Shown piece after piece: positions 1 through 5,799 of a stretch of 10,340 bases of DNA. The position numbers and the translations under genes were made by a program. This DNA comes from Hyphomicrobiales bacterium (GTDB lineage: Bacteria > Pseudomonadota > Alphaproteobacteria > Rhizobiales > Aestuariivirgaceae): positions 1 to 10,340 of the forward strand of contig JALSNA010000297.1 of assembly GCA_026987255.1 (NCBI GenBank), given 5' to 3'. Every line of letters begins with the position of its first letter. Position 1 is the first letter of the stretch. The notes below the pieces were generated by a model. It was not told the origin of the DNA and made no database searches. It was given only the letters and a program-made list of their open reading frames with translations.

Positions 1-72
1 CGGCCCACTCCCCCTCCCGGCCGCCCAGAGGATAAGTGAGGCGTCCGTGAGGGGGAGCGGGCCTTTCTTTTT

Positions 73-84
73 GCACGGAAGTGC
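73..84. repeat. Short hairpin in first spacer
   Basis: GCAC-GGAA-GTGC forms a 4-bp stem between repeat units one and two. It is short but sits where the larger spacer hairpins occur in spacers two and three. Confidence 0.45.
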
Positions 85-170
85 GTCGCTCCGGCCCGCG
101 CCCCCTCCCGGCCGCCCAGATTGTGGGTGAGGCGTCCGTGAGGGGGAGCGGGCCTTCTTTTTTTGTTTGT

Positions 171-194
171 GTGCACAAAAGGGGTTTTGTGCAC
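171..194. repeat. Spacer hairpin between units two and three
   Basis: GTGCACAAAA and TTTTGTGCAC form a perfect 10-bp stem around a GGGG loop. It follows a run of T residues after unit two. The same structure recurs in the next spacer with a paired base change. Confidence 0.8.
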
Positions 195-200
195 TCGTTC

Positions 201-263
201 CGGCCCACGCCCCCACCCAACCACCCAGATGATACGCGAGGCGGTTGGGTGGGGGCATGGGCC
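201..263. repeat. Third repeat unit, near-perfect 21-bp palindrome
   Basis: The left arm 202-222 and right arm 243-263 are complementary at 20 of 21 positions around a 20-base loop. Both arms differ from the other units in a matched way. The left CTCCCGGCC becomes CACCCAACC, and the right arm changes to GGTTGGGTG, restoring pairing. This is the most symmetrical unit of the array. Confidence 0.85.
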
Positions 264-279
264 TTGCTCTTTTGTTTGT

Positions 280-303
280 GTGCACAAACGGGGGTTTGTG
301 CAC
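280..303. repeat. Spacer hairpin between units three and four
   Basis: GTGCACAAAC and GTTTGTGCAC form a perfect 10-bp stem around a GGGG loop. Compared with the previous spacer, the innermost A:T pair has become C:G on both sides, so pairing is kept. The fourth spacer (379-392) has a weaker stem, CGCGC/GCGTG, containing one G:T pair. Confidence 0.8.
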
Positions 304-478
304 TCGCTCCGGCCCGCGCCCCCTCCCGGCCACCCAGATTGTAGGCGAGGCGTCCGTGAGGGGGCACGGGCCTCTTTTCGCGCTGAGGCGTGTCGTTTCG
401 GTTTGCGCCCCCACCTGGCCACCCAGAGGATAGAGGATAAGTGATGCGTCCGTGAGGGGGAGCGGGCCTTTTGTCGGG

Positions 479-712
479 TCAGTTCTGTTTCTTTTGCGCC
501 ATTTCCTTTTTCATGCGGTCGGTGCGGTCGCCCCAGTAGAAGGCGGTTTCCAGCTCCATCTGCCAGTTCTTCGGCACGTCGACGTAATCGGGCTTGACGT
601 CGAACTCCAGGAAGACCTCGCCGGTGCGGGCCACCAGGATGACGAGCTTGCGCAAGTCCTCGAAGTGTTCCACCTGCGGGTTGGCGATGATGATTTCGCT
701 CAGCTTGGCCAT
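479..712 (-). CDS. Small conserved-looking protein of unknown function (77 aa), second gene of dioxygenase unit
   Basis: I do not recognise this protein. It is 77 residues long, with no cysteine, no signal peptide and no membrane segment. The first two thirds look like a compact alpha/beta domain, with hydrophobic strand-like segments near residues 5-9 (SEIIIA) and 22-37 (KLVILVARTGEVFLEF). It then has an aromatic, acidic stretch (QMELETAFYWGD) and a strongly charged, lysine-rich tail. The ATG at 712 is preceded by AAGGAG at 7-base spacing, a strong ribosome site. It lies 35 bases downstream of the dioxygenase on the same strand, so the two are probably co-transcribed. That gap contains an 8-bp tandem duplication (TTGCTTCA on the + strand, 724-739). 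The stop codon is 10 bases from the fifth palindromic repeat. A subunit, assembly partner or regulator linked to the dioxygenase is possible, but nothing shows this directly. Confidence 0.8.
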   Translation of the reverse strand: MAKLSEIIIANPQVEHFEDLRKLVILVARTGEVFLEFDVKPDYVDVPKNWQMELETAFYWGDRTDRMKKEMAQKKQN

Positions 713-747
713 GTCTTGGCTCCTTGCTTCATTGCTTCATTGAAGTG

Positions 748-1713
748 TCAGGCGGCCTGTTGCAGGCCGGTGTTCATGATGCGGTTGGAATAGCGGGCGC
801 GGTACATCAGGCGGCCCTTGCCCTTGCCTTCCCAGTCGGTGAAGGCGGTGCGGGTGTGCAGCACGTTGTTGCAGATCAGGCCCTGGCCGGGCTCCATGCG
901 GTGGCGGAAGAGGAAAGGCTCGTCACCGCCGCGCAGCAGCTGGCGCAGGAAGGCCACGGCTTGGGATGTCAGCGGATCGTCCGCCCAGGCAATGTTGCGG
1001 CTGCGCTCGGTATAGCGCATCTGCAGGGCCTTCGTATCGGCATCCACCCAGAAGACCGGGCCGGTGGATTGCGGCCGGATGCGGCCATCCGCTTCGATGA
1101 ATTCGGGGATGGTCATGGCGCGCGGGGCCATGAGGGCGCGGATGAAGTCCGGATTCTCGTCGCGCAGGCGGATATAGGCGATTTCCGGATCGAGCAGCTC
1201 GTTGACGCCGCCCTCCTTGCCCTGGCGGGCGCAATGGAGGGTCATGGAGCGGATGACGGGGGCGCCGGGATAGCCGAACTTGTAATAGCCATCGGTGTGC
1301 CACAGGATGCGGCGGGTGGTGTAGGGGATGAAGCCGGAGCGGGGGCGGGCGCTTTCGTCCACCACCTCGATGGAAACAACCGCCTCTTCATCCATGGAGC
1401 GGTGATCCTCCACCGTGGTCATGCCGAAGCTGGCGGCAAAGCCGCGCAGGGCGCGCTCCAGGGCCGGGCCGGGGTGGCCGGAGCGGCCGGATGTGTCATA
1501 GACGGCCATGTTGGCGCGCCGGCACAGGTCGAGAATCCTTTCGCGCTCGGCCGGGGAGGGGTTTGCGAGATCCTCCACCGGAACGAGCAGGGCGGATACC
1601 TCGCGCGGGTGCGCCTCCAGCTTCCAGGCGCGCCAGGCGGCATAGGAATCACCATCATCTAGGCTGAAGGGGCCGGACCTTGGCAGAGTCATCGCCGGGT
1701 TCGTTTGGGGCAT
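748..1713 (-). CDS. TauD/TfdA-family Fe(II)/2-oxoglutarate-dependent dioxygenase
   Basis: A 321-residue protein, a normal length for TauD/TfdA-like (clavaminate synthase superfamily) enzymes. These oxidise a substrate using O2, Fe(II) and 2-oxoglutarate. The iron-binding triad is visible: H139 and D141 in WHTDGYY, and H286 in NNVLHTRTAF. R301, 15 residues after the distal histidine, sits where the 2-oxoglutarate-binding arginine is found in TauD. Nearby R305, R307 and R311 are alternatives. I chose the ATG at 1713 because AAGGAA lies about 7-9 bases upstream; an in-frame ATG at 1737 has no such site. It is divergent from the dsr operon and followed by a small gene. Some family members release sulfite from sulfonates such as taurine, which would suit a sulfur oxidiser, but the substrate cannot be read from the sequence. 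Other carboxylated or amine substrates are equally possible. No transporter for sulfonates is seen here. Confidence 0.88.
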   Translation of the reverse strand: MPQTNPAMTLPRSGPFSLDDGDSYAAWRAWKLEAHPREVSALLVPVEDLANPSPAERERILDLCRRANMAVYDTSGRSGHPGPALERALRGFAASFGMTTVEDHRSMDEEAVVSIEVVDESARPRSGFIPYTTRRILWHTDGYYKFGYPGAPVIRSMTLHCARQGKEGGVNELLDPEIAYIRLRDENPDFIRALMAPRAMTIPEFIEADGRIRPQSTGPVFWVDADTKALQMRYTERSRNIAWADDPLTSQAVAFLRQLLRGGDEPFLFRHRMEPGQGLICNNVLHTRTAFTDWEGKGKGRLMYRARYSNRIMNTGLQQAA

Positions 1714-1747
1714 CGGGCGTTTCCTTGCAATAATCATGGCCAGTTGC

Positions 1748-1817
1748 GCAACAAAGCCGCACTATCGCGCCTATGGCATCATGGCAGACACCATGGCGCT
1801 TGCCCGGGGTTTGTTGC
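1748..1817 (-). other. Inverted repeats in the dioxygenase leader
   Basis: Within the predicted minus-strand leader, GCAACAAA (1748-1755) pairs with TTTGTTGC (1810-1817). These enclose a second stem, 1767-1776 with 1791-1799, of nine pairs with one bulged base. GTTGCGCAAC (1743-1752) is also a perfect palindrome overlapping the outer arm. The nested arrangement could fold in the RNA or bind a protein as DNA. No known riboswitch class is recognised. Confidence 0.45.
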
Positions 1818-1861
1818 AAATGATTTTCGTTATCCGGGAAAGACCGGACCGGAGCGATTTT

Positions 1862-1890
1862 TTTATAGGAAATCCGACTTTTTTTGTAAA
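1862..1890 (-). promoter_or_regulatory. Sigma-70-type promoter for dioxygenase unit
   Basis: Read on the minus strand, TTTACA (1890-1885) and TATAAA (1867-1862) are each one base from the consensus boxes and are separated by exactly 17 bases. The start of transcription would be near 1855, giving a leader of about 140 bases before the dioxygenase ATG. The site lies in the AT-rich core of the divergent region. It is predicted by sequence match only. Confidence 0.65.
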
Positions 1891-1896
1891 TTATCG

Positions 1897-1908
1897 AATA
1901 TGCATATT
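1897..1908. promoter_or_regulatory. 12-bp perfect palindrome, candidate shared operator
   Basis: AATATGCATATT is a perfect palindrome. It lies 6 bases upstream of the minus-strand -35 box and overlaps the first bases of the plus-strand -35 candidate. A wider inverted repeat, TCGAAT (1894-1899) with ATTCGA (1920-1925), spans the plus-strand promoter spacer. A dimeric regulator bound here could affect both directions. The regulator is not identified in the window. Confidence 0.45.
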
Positions 1909-1936
1909 GGAATATGAGAATTCGATGTGCTATAGA
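1907..1936 (+). promoter_or_regulatory. Candidate promoter of the dsr operon
   Basis: TTGGAA (1907-1912) and TATAGA (1931-1936) are 18 bases apart. TG at 1928-1929 supplies an extended -10 (TGC-TATAGA). Each box matches four of six consensus positions. Transcription would start near 1943, leaving a leader of about 190 bases before dsrA. This is the best plus-strand candidate I see in the gap, but is weaker than the minus-strand promoter. Confidence 0.5.
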
Positions 1937-1938
1937 GC

Positions 1939-2105
1939 CGCCTGTCGGTTCCGCCCTATGGCAAGGGACAATGCGCTGAGTGGCCGCCAGAAGCATCTGG
2001 TGCTAACATGACCGGCGCTATCACAAGCGACAGGCGTTGAATACCGTTTCAGCGTGAAAGCCCTGAGCGGCGGAACCCTTTGCAGACGAATTTCCGGTTG
2101 CCGCC
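1939..2105 (+). promoter_or_regulatory. Structured dsrA leader with competing complementary segments
   Basis: CGCCTGTCG (1939-1947) is the exact complement of CGACAGGCG (2028-2036). GGTTCCGCC (1947-1955) is the exact complement of GGCGGAACC (2069-2077). The two pairings interleave and share base 1947, so they would form a pseudoknot or exclude each other. The segment at 2069-2077 can also pair locally with GGTTGCCGCC (2096-2105, one bulge), 13 bases before the ribosome site. Smaller hairpins lie at 1985-2002 (CCAGA/TCTGG core) and 2047-2059 (TTTCA/TGAAA). This resembles a leader that switches between folds. No known riboswitch motif is recognised and no leader peptide stands out. Confidence 0.4.
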
Positions 2106-2131
2106 AGGCCAACTTGAAGAGGGAGTGACAG

Positions 2132-3394
2132 ATGGCGAACAAAGACATGAAGGTGCATCCGACACCGATGCTCGACGAGCTGGAGAAGGGGCCTTGGCCT
2201 TCCTTCGTGACCGGCCTGAAGCGGCTGCGCGACGCCGACAAGCGCTACAGCCCGGTGGTGAATGACCTTCTCGGACAGCTCGAGCATTCCTACGAGGAGA
2301 AGCTGGGCTTCTGGAAGGGCGGCGCCATTTCGGTTCTCGGCTATGGCGCGGGCGTCATTCCGCGTTTCTCCGAGGTGCCGGAAGAGTATCCCGCCTCGTC
2401 GGAGTTCCACACCCTGCGCATCATCCCGCCGGCGGGCTATCATTACAACACCGAGGTGCTGCGCAAGCTGTGCGACGTGTGGGAGCAGTATGGCTCCGGC
2501 CTGATCGCCTTCCATGGCCAGTCCGGCGACATCATGTTCCAGGGCGTGGATTCGGAGAATACCCAGAAGGCCTTCGACGCGCTCAACGAAATGGGCTTCG
2601 ACATGGGCGGCGCAGGGCCCGATCTGCGCACCTCCATGAACTGCGTGGGCCATGCGCGCTGCGAAATGTCGTGCTTCGACGAGATCAAGGTGCATCGCGC
2701 GGTGCTCAATGAATATCTGGACGAGATGCACCGTCCGGCGCTGCCCTACAAGTTCAAGTTCAAGTTCTCCGGCTGCCCGAACGACTGCGTGAACGCCATT
2801 CACCGCGCCGACATGGCGGTGATCGGCACCTGGCGCGACGACATGAAGGTCGATCAGGCCAAGGTGAAGGAATATGTCGAGGAGCTGGGCCGCGACTACA
2901 TCAACGAGCACGTGGTCGGCATGTGCCCGTCGAAGTCCCTGAAGCTCAACGACAAGGATGAGCTGGAGGTGGACAACAAGTCCTGCGTGCGCTGCATGCA
3001 CTGCCTGAACGTCATGACCAAGGCGCTCTCCCCGGGTGACGACAAGGGCGTGGTCATTCTCATCGGCGGCAAGCGCACGCTGAAGATCGGCGATCTGATG
3101 GGCACCGTCATCAAGCCCTTCGTGAAGATGGAGACGGAAGAGGACATCGAGGCTTTCGTCGAGTTCGCCGGCGAGGTCATCGACTTCTTCGCCGAGAATG
3201 CCCTGGAGCACGAGCGCACCGGCGAGATGATCGACCGCATCGGCCTGCCGGCCTTCCTGGAGGGCATTGGCGTCGAGCCGGATCCCAACATGGTCCTGCA
3301 TCCGCGCCAGGTGTCCTATGTGCGCACCGACGATTTCCAGGACGAGCTGGAAAAGGCGCGCGCCCGCAAGGCCTCCAAGGAAGCGGCGGAATGA
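2132..3394 (+). CDS. dsrA: Reverse dissimilatory sulfite reductase, alpha subunit
   Basis: DsrA, 420 residues and full length for the family. With DsrB it forms the cytoplasmic siroheme/[4Fe-4S] enzyme that releases sulfite from sulfur delivered on DsrC in sulfur oxidisers. The cofactor-binding cysteines are present: C171 and C177 in CVGHARC, then C215 and C219 in SGCPNDC, the pattern that holds the cluster coupled to siroheme. An inserted ferredoxin domain follows, with C265 (GMCPSK) and C285, C288 and C291 (CVRCMHC). The N-terminal region contains the typical WPSFVTGLK segment. The ATG at 2132 is preceded by GAGGGAG at 6-base spacing. It is the first gene of the operon and is followed by dsrB after 97 bases. 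The oxidative direction is inferred from dsrEFH and dsrL downstream; the fold alone does not show it. Confidence 0.98.
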   Translation: MANKDMKVHPTPMLDELEKGPWPSFVTGLKRLRDADKRYSPVVNDLLGQLEHSYEEKLGFWKGGAISVLGYGAGVIPRFSEVPEEYPASSEFHTLRIIPPAGYHYNTEVLRKLCDVWEQYGSGLIAFHGQSGDIMFQGVDSENTQKAFDALNEMGFDMGGAGPDLRTSMNCVGHARCEMSCFDEIKVHRAVLNEYLDEMHRPALPYKFKFKFSGCPNDCVNAIHRADMAVIGTWRDDMKVDQAKVKEYVEELGRDYINEHVVGMCPSKSLKLNDKDELEVDNKSCVRCMHCLNVMTKALSPGDDKGVVILIGGKRTLKIGDLMGTVIKPFVKMETEEDIEAFVEFAGEVIDFFAENALEHERTGEMIDRIGLPAFLEGIGVEPDPNMVLHPRQVSYVRTDDFQDELEKARARKASKEAAE

Positions 3395-3461
3395 TCCGCC
3401 GCGCGCGGTCAATGTGAACTTTCTCCGTCCGGGTGCGGCCTGATCCTGCGCCCGGCGGATC
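3393..3461 (+). other. Nested stem-loops in the dsrA-dsrB gap
   Basis: GATCCGCC, starting at the last bases of the dsrA stop (3393-3400), pairs with GGCGGATC (3454-3461). As an alternative, 3429-3438 pairs with 3446-3455 over ten positions, including two G:T pairs, around a 7-base loop. The two share bases 3454-3455, so they mostly compete. No T run follows, so this is more likely an mRNA stability or processing element than a terminator. Confidence 0.5.
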
Positions 3462-3491
3462 CAACAAGATTATCGAACTGGAGGGAAGAGA

Positions 3492-4574
3492 ATGAGCGAA
3501 GCCGCTGTCAAGCCTCGCATGCCCGAAGAGCATGGTGTGCCGGATCCGTTTCCCTGGATGCACCCCATCATGAAGAAGAACTACGGCCAGTGGGATCATC
3601 ACTACCGGCCGCGCCCCGGCGTTCTGTGCCACGTGGCCAAGTCGGGCGACAAGATCTACACGGTGCGCGCCGGCACGCAGCGCCAGATGGATGTCTTCAC
3701 CATCCGCAAGCTGTGCGACCTGGCCGACAAGTATGCCGACGGGCACGTGCGCTTCACCACCCGCTCCAACATCGAGTTCCTGCTGGCCGACGAGGCCAAC
3801 GTGGAGCCCTTGATCGAGGAGCTCAAGGAGGGTGGCTTCCCGGTCGGCGGCACCGGAAACTCGGTGTCCATGGTCTCGCACACCCAGGGCTGGCTGCACT
3901 GCGACATTCCGGGCACCGATGCCTCGGGCGTGGTGAAGTCGCTGATGGATCTGATGTATGACGAGTTCGTCAACGAGGAGATGCCCAACCGGGTGCGCAT
4001 CACCTCCTCGTGCTGCCAGATCAACTGCGGTGGCCAGGGCGACATCGCCATCAACGTGCAATACACCAAGCCGCCGCGCATCAATCATGATCTGGTGGCC
4101 AATGTCTGCGAGCGCCCGGCCGTGGTGGCGCGCTGCCCGGTGGCGGCGATCCGTCCGGCGCTGGTCAACGGCAAGCCGTCGCTGGAGGTGGACGAGAAGA
4201 AGTGCGTGTGCTGCGGCGCCTGCTATGCGCCATGCCCGCCGATGCAGATCAACGGCAAGGAAGAGACCAAGATCGCCATCTGGGTGGGCGGCAAGCACTC
4301 CAACGCGCGCTCCAAGCCGGCCTTCCACAAGCTGGTCATGGCCGGTCTGCCCAACAATCCGCCGCGCTGGCCGGAGGCGGGCGAAGTGGTGATGAAGATC
4401 CTGCGCGCCTACAAGGAGAACGCCAAGGACTGGGAGCGCATCGGCGAGTGGATCGCGCGCATCGGCTGGCCGCGGTTCTTCGAGCTGATCGACGTGCCCT
4501 TCATCAAGCATCACATCGACACCTGGACCTATGCGCGTCTGACGCACAATCACTCGACGCATATCCAGTATTGA
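3492..4574 (+). CDS. dsrB: Reverse dissimilatory sulfite reductase, beta subunit
   Basis: DsrB, 360 residues, the usual length. It carries the catalytic siroheme-coupled cluster site: C137 in GWLHCDIPGTD, then C174, C175 and C179 in the family's CCxxxC pattern (CCQINCGGQGD). A ferredoxin domain follows with C238, C241, C244 and C248 (CVCCGACYAPC; C240 is an extra cysteine in the motif). The segment RCPVAAIRP just before it is also typical. The subunit forms the alpha2beta2 enzyme with DsrA, and DsrC docks at the active-site channel. The ATG at 3492 follows a GGAGGGAAGAG ribosome site. No key residue is missing. Confidence 0.98.
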   Translation: MSEAAVKPRMPEEHGVPDPFPWMHPIMKKNYGQWDHHYRPRPGVLCHVAKSGDKIYTVRAGTQRQMDVFTIRKLCDLADKYADGHVRFTTRSNIEFLLADEANVEPLIEELKEGGFPVGGTGNSVSMVSHTQGWLHCDIPGTDASGVVKSLMDLMYDEFVNEEMPNRVRITSSCCQINCGGQGDIAINVQYTKPPRINHDLVANVCERPAVVARCPVAAIRPALVNGKPSLEVDEKKCVCCGACYAPCPPMQINGKEETKIAIWVGGKHSNARSKPAFHKLVMAGLPNNPPRWPEAGEVVMKILRAYKENAKDWERIGEWIARIGWPRFFELIDVPFIKHHIDTWTYARLTHNHSTHIQY

Positions 4575-4587
4575 CAAGACCCAGGCG

Positions 4588-4621
4588 CACCGGGCCGGTT
4601 CATTCAGGGGCCGGCCCGGTG
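4588..4621 (+). other. Strong hairpin in the dsrB-dsrE gap
   Basis: CACCGGGCCGG (4588-4598) and CCGGCCCGGTG (4611-4621) form a perfect 11-bp GC-rich stem with a 12-base loop. It is not followed by a T run. It may protect the 3' end of a processed dsrAB message or reduce read-through into dsrE. It lies 13 bases after the dsrB stop. Confidence 0.65.
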
Positions 4622-4660
4622 GCGTGAGCAGGAGCGTGTCTAGACAGGGGACATAAATTC

Positions 4661-5053
4661 GTGAAACTTGGAATAGTGGTGAACGAGGGGCCCTATACCC
4701 ACGAAGCTTCCGATACCGCCTACAATTTCGTGGTGGCGGCGCTGGAGAAGGGGCATGAGATCTTTCGCGTCTTCTTCTATCATGATGGCGTGAACAATGC
4801 GACGCGGCTGACCGTGCCGCCGCAGGATGACCGCAACATCCAGCAGAAATGGACCGATCTGCAGGCCAAGCATGACCTGGATCTGGTGGTCTGCATCGCC
4901 GCCGCCCAGCGGCGCGGCATCCTGGACGAGAACGAGATGAAGCGGCAGGGCAAGGATGCCTACAACATCGCTCCGGGTTTCCGCATCTCCGGCCTGGGCC
5001 AGCTCATCGAGGCCGGGATTCAGTGCGACCGGCTGGTGACTTTCGGCGATTGA
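4661..5053 (+). CDS. dsrE: Sulfur carrier/transferase subunit DsrE
   Basis: DsrE, 130 residues, of the DsrE/TusD family. With DsrF and DsrH it forms an alpha2beta2gamma2 cytoplasmic complex that hands sulfane sulfur to DsrC. The active cysteine is present at residue 78 in VVCIAAAQRRG, the position known for Allochromatium DsrE. The N-terminal strand MKLGIVVNEGPY and the C-terminal GLGQLIEAGIQCDRLVTFG are typical. The start is GTG at 4661, supported by AGGGGA about 9 bases upstream and by alignment of the first strand. Another cysteine lies near the C-terminus. dsrF follows after 15 bases, suggesting coupled expression of the three subunits. Presence of this gene indicates sulfur oxidation. 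Confidence 0.96.
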   Translation: MKLGIVVNEGPYTHEASDTAYNFVVAALEKGHEIFRVFFYHDGVNNATRLTVPPQDDRNIQQKWTDLQAKHDLDLVVCIAAAQRRGILDENEMKRQGKDAYNIAPGFRISGLGQLIEAGIQCDRLVTFGD

Positions 5054-5068
5054 TGAAGAGGAAAGAGG

Positions 5069-5479
5069 ATGTCTGAAGGGATCAAGAAATTTCTGTATGT
5101 CAATCGCAAGGCTCCGCACGGGACGATCTACGCCCTGGAGGCGCTGGAGGTGGTGCTGATCGGCGCCGCCTTCGAGCAGGACGTGTCGCTGGCCTTCCTC
5201 GATGATGGCGTCTTTCAGCTGGTCAAGGGCTGGGACACCAAGGAGCTGGGCTCGAAGAACTTCGCGCCGACCTACATGGCGCTGGGCGATTACGATGTCA
5301 GCAAGATCTACGTGGAAAAGGAATCGCTCGAGGAGCGCGGCCTGTCCGAGGACGATCTGATGGAGCTCACCTATGAGGACGAGGATGACGATTGGGCTGA
5401 AAAGTCCTCCATCCACATCGTCTCGCGTGAGGAAATGGCCAGGCTCATGGCCGCCAACGATGTGATCTTGAGCTTCTGA
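5069..5479 (+). CDS. dsrF: Sulfur relay complex subunit DsrF
   Basis: DsrF, 136 residues, of the DsrE-like/TusC family, the second subunit of the DsrEFH sulfur-transfer complex. The opening KFLYVNRKAPHGTIYALEALEVVLIGAAFEQDVSLAFLDDG shape is typical: a strand, a helix and a second strand ending in a DDG turn. The protein contains no cysteine, consistent with a structural rather than catalytic role for this subunit. An acidic stretch near residues 94-109 (SEDD through EDEDDDW) is a family-like surface loop. The ATG at 5069 has AGAGGA at 6-base spacing. The gap to dsrH is 13 bases. Confidence 0.95.
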   Translation: MSEGIKKFLYVNRKAPHGTIYALEALEVVLIGAAFEQDVSLAFLDDGVFQLVKGWDTKELGSKNFAPTYMALGDYDVSKIYVEKESLEERGLSEDDLMELTYEDEDDDWAEKSSIHIVSREEMARLMAANDVILSF

Positions 5480-5492
5480 AGGGGTGCGTGAA

Positions 5493-5798
5493 ATGGCCAT
5501 GTTGCATATTGTGAACAAGTCGCCCTATGAAAAGGGCGCTTTGGAGAGTTGTCTGAACCATGCCCTTGAGGGCGATACGGTCATCCTGATCGAGGATGGC
5601 GTCTATGCCTGCGTCAAGGGCGGGCGGGCCGCCAATGCCCTGGCGTCGGTCAAGGGCATCAGGTTCGCCGCCCTGTCGGCCGATCTGAAGGCGCGCGGCA
5701 TCGGCGAGGACAAGATGACCGAAGGCGTGGATGTGGTGGATTACGGCGGGTTCGTCGATCTGGTGACATCCTGCGACAAGACGGAATCCTGGCTCTGA
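5493..5798 (+). CDS. dsrH: Sulfur relay complex subunit DsrH
   Basis: DsrH, 101 residues, of the TusB family, the third subunit of DsrEFH. The conserved cysteine is at residue 20 in LHIVNKSPYEKGALESC, matching the known C20 of the family and supporting the chosen start. The ATG at 5493 is preceded by AAGGGG at 8-base spacing. The upstream in-frame GTG at 5484 directly abuts that site and is unlikely; an ATG at 5499 is a weaker option. The C-terminal VVDYGGFVDLVTSCDKTESWL is the family ending. In the complex this cysteine, with DsrE C78, is part of the persulfide relay toward DsrC. Confidence 0.95.
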   Translation: MAMLHIVNKSPYEKGALESCLNHALEGDTVILIEDGVYACVKGGRAANALASVKGIRFAALSADLKARGIGEDKMTEGVDVVDYGGFVDLVTSCDKTESWL

Positions 5799-5799
5799 T

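Larger units (their letters stand above)
1..468. repeat. Array of five palindromic repeat units with hairpin-bearing spacers
   Basis: Five related units lie at 1-63, 92-154, 201-263, 310-372 and 399-468. Each starts CGGCCC (CGGTTT in the last) and ends GGGCC. They share a central CACCCAGA or CGCCCAGA followed by a GAGG/GATG/ATTG variant, then GCGTCCGTGAGGGGG in all but the third. The two arms of each unit are complementary, so each can fold into a long GC-rich stem with a loop of roughly 15-20 bases. Units repeat every 89-109 bases. The T-rich sequence after most units makes them look like intrinsic terminators on the + strand. The fifth unit is longer because of a 7-bp tandem duplication (GAGGATA) in its loop. 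Open frames crossing the array have repeat-driven, proline/arginine-rich translations and are not believable genes. The array could be REP/BIME-like or non-autonomous mobile repeats; I cannot assign a known family. Confidence 0.9.

Noticed and set aside
81..444. Overlapping + strand open frames of 62-93 codons in the repeat array
   Set aside because: They translate the repeat units themselves, have no ribosome site of note, and their residues repeat with the 109-base period. They are by-products of GC-rich repeats.
1..468. CRISPR array
   Set aside because: The units are too long, imperfect and irregular, spacers are similar to one another rather than unique, and no cas gene is present.
479..712. 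Small gene as a DsrC-, DsrR- or TusA-like sulfur carrier
   Set aside because: It contains no cysteine and no matching motif, so it cannot carry sulfur in the usual way.
724..1662. 312-codon + strand open frame
   Set aside because: It lies antisense to the dioxygenase, which has conserved catalytic motifs and a ribosome site; the + frame is an alanine/glycine-rich shadow.
2132..4574. Reductive (sulfate-reducer) DsrAB
   Set aside because: dsrEFH and dsrL are present, no dsrD is seen, and gene order is that of sulfur oxidisers, so the oxidative role is favoured.
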